A DNA stretch of 7,258 nucleotides. Origin: Euryarchaeota archaeon UBA501. GTDB lineage: Archaea > Thermoplasmatota > Poseidoniia > Poseidoniales > Thalassarchaeaceae. Position numbers and translations under genes: made by a program. The stretch is from contig DAVT01000037.1 in NCBI GenBank assembly GCA_002505685.1, forward strand, positions 9,120-16,377. Direction: 5' to 3'. Shown piece after piece: positions 7,164 to 7,258 of this stretch (the stretch's first letter is position 1; every line of letters starts with the position of its first letter). The notes below the pieces were generated by a model, which did not search any database, had not been told where the DNA came from, and saw only the letters and a list, made by a program, of their open reading frames with translations.

Positions 7164-7168
7164 CCCTC
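7164..7168 (-). promoter_or_regulatory. Ribosome binding site of the zinc-ribbon/transglutaminase gene
   Basis: The minus strand reads GAGGG 5 nt before the ATG at 7158, which matches the anti-Shine-Dalgarno sequence of archaeal 16S rRNA and supports this start codon. No clear TATA/BRE promoter is visible in the 61 bp upstream. Confidence 0.6.
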
Positions 7169-7198
7169 TGGATTCACACGCACCTTGAATGTTCGTGG

Positions 7199-7217
7199 TG
7201 CGTCCCATAGGGACGCA
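7199..7217. repeat. Perfect 8-bp inverted repeat with 3-nt loop between genes
   Basis: TGCGTCCC (7199-7206) and GGGACGCA (7210-7217) are exact reverse complements separated by ATA. The element lies 2 bp past the putative stop codon of the upstream minus-strand gene and 40 bp before the zinc-ribbon/transglutaminase start. It could form a GC-rich RNA hairpin in the intergenic transcript. No T-run follows it on the minus strand, so it is not a canonical intrinsic terminator. RNA processing or 3'-end stabilisation, a protein-binding palindrome, or chance are alternatives. Confidence 0.5.
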
Positions 7218-7219
7218 GC

Positions 7220-7258
7220 CTATTCTGACTCTTCATCCGCCGCCACAGCACGGACTCC
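7220..7258 (-). CDS. Possible 3' end of an upstream minus-strand gene (partial)
   Basis: Reading in from the right edge on the minus strand, one frame gives GVRAVAADEESE followed by TAG at 7220-7222. The acidic tail resembles the C-terminus of a soluble protein, and the 61 bp spacing to the next gene fits the tight packing here. Only twelve codons are visible, so product and even coding status are uncertain. Of the other two minus-strand frames, one stops within nine codons and the other stays open down to a TGA just before the next gene. Confidence 0.45.
   Translation of the reverse strand, partial: GVRAVAADEESE

Noticed and set aside
6839..7210. Plus-strand ORF of 123 codons opposite the zinc-ribbon protein
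   Set aside because: Its Arg/Pro-rich product is the antisense of the basic linker and zinc ribbon of the real gene.
1..7258. Mobile element, defence island, CRISPR array or RNA gene
   Set aside because: No transposase, integrase, direct-repeat array, tRNA-like cloverleaf or long noncoding gap was found; all genes but one are recognisable core families.

Overview
This window looks like part of an archaeal chromosome. The evidence is a eukaryotic/archaeal-type glycyl-tRNA synthetase, an archaeal replication factor C large subunit (RfcL) with a C-terminal PCNA-binding motif, and tight gene packing with GGAG/GAGGG-type ribosome binding sites on one strand. The mesophile-like composition, the acidic protein tails and the membrane-anchored zinc-ribbon/transglutaminase protein would fit marine Thermoplasmatota such as Marine Group II/III (Poseidoniales-like). 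That placement is an inference from general impression, not from a search.

Layout. Positions 1-2549 carry two plus-strand information-processing genes: the 3' part of glyS (cut by the left edge) and a complete rfcL 38 bp downstream. Positions 2546-5547 carry trkH and trkA on the minus strand, encoding the pore and the regulatory ring of a Trk-type potassium uptake system; trkA is upstream and only 2 nt separate its stop from the trkH start. Positions 5596-7158 (minus) encode a 520-residue protein with an N-terminal zinc ribbon, a basic linker, one membrane helix and an extracytoplasmic transglutaminase-like domain. A short C-terminal piece of another minus-strand gene probably enters at the right edge (7220-7258). 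No interval longer than 61 bp lacks a predicted gene, and I saw no tRNA, rRNA, CRISPR array, insertion sequence or long repeat.

How the genes relate. glyS and rfcL serve translation and replication. The minus-strand genes form one probable transcription unit for potassium homeostasis plus a cell-surface protein of unknown role. The two units converge, and their stop codons share a single CTAG palindrome at 2546-2549. Each strand has a T5 tract 11-14 nt past its own stop, lying inside the opposing gene.

Most of the window is ordinary core genome. The least understood element is the zinc-ribbon/transglutaminase protein: it keeps the Cys and His of the catalytic triad, but the position where the Asp is expected appears to be Thr. 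I found no convincing sign of a new defence, mobile or RNA-based system.
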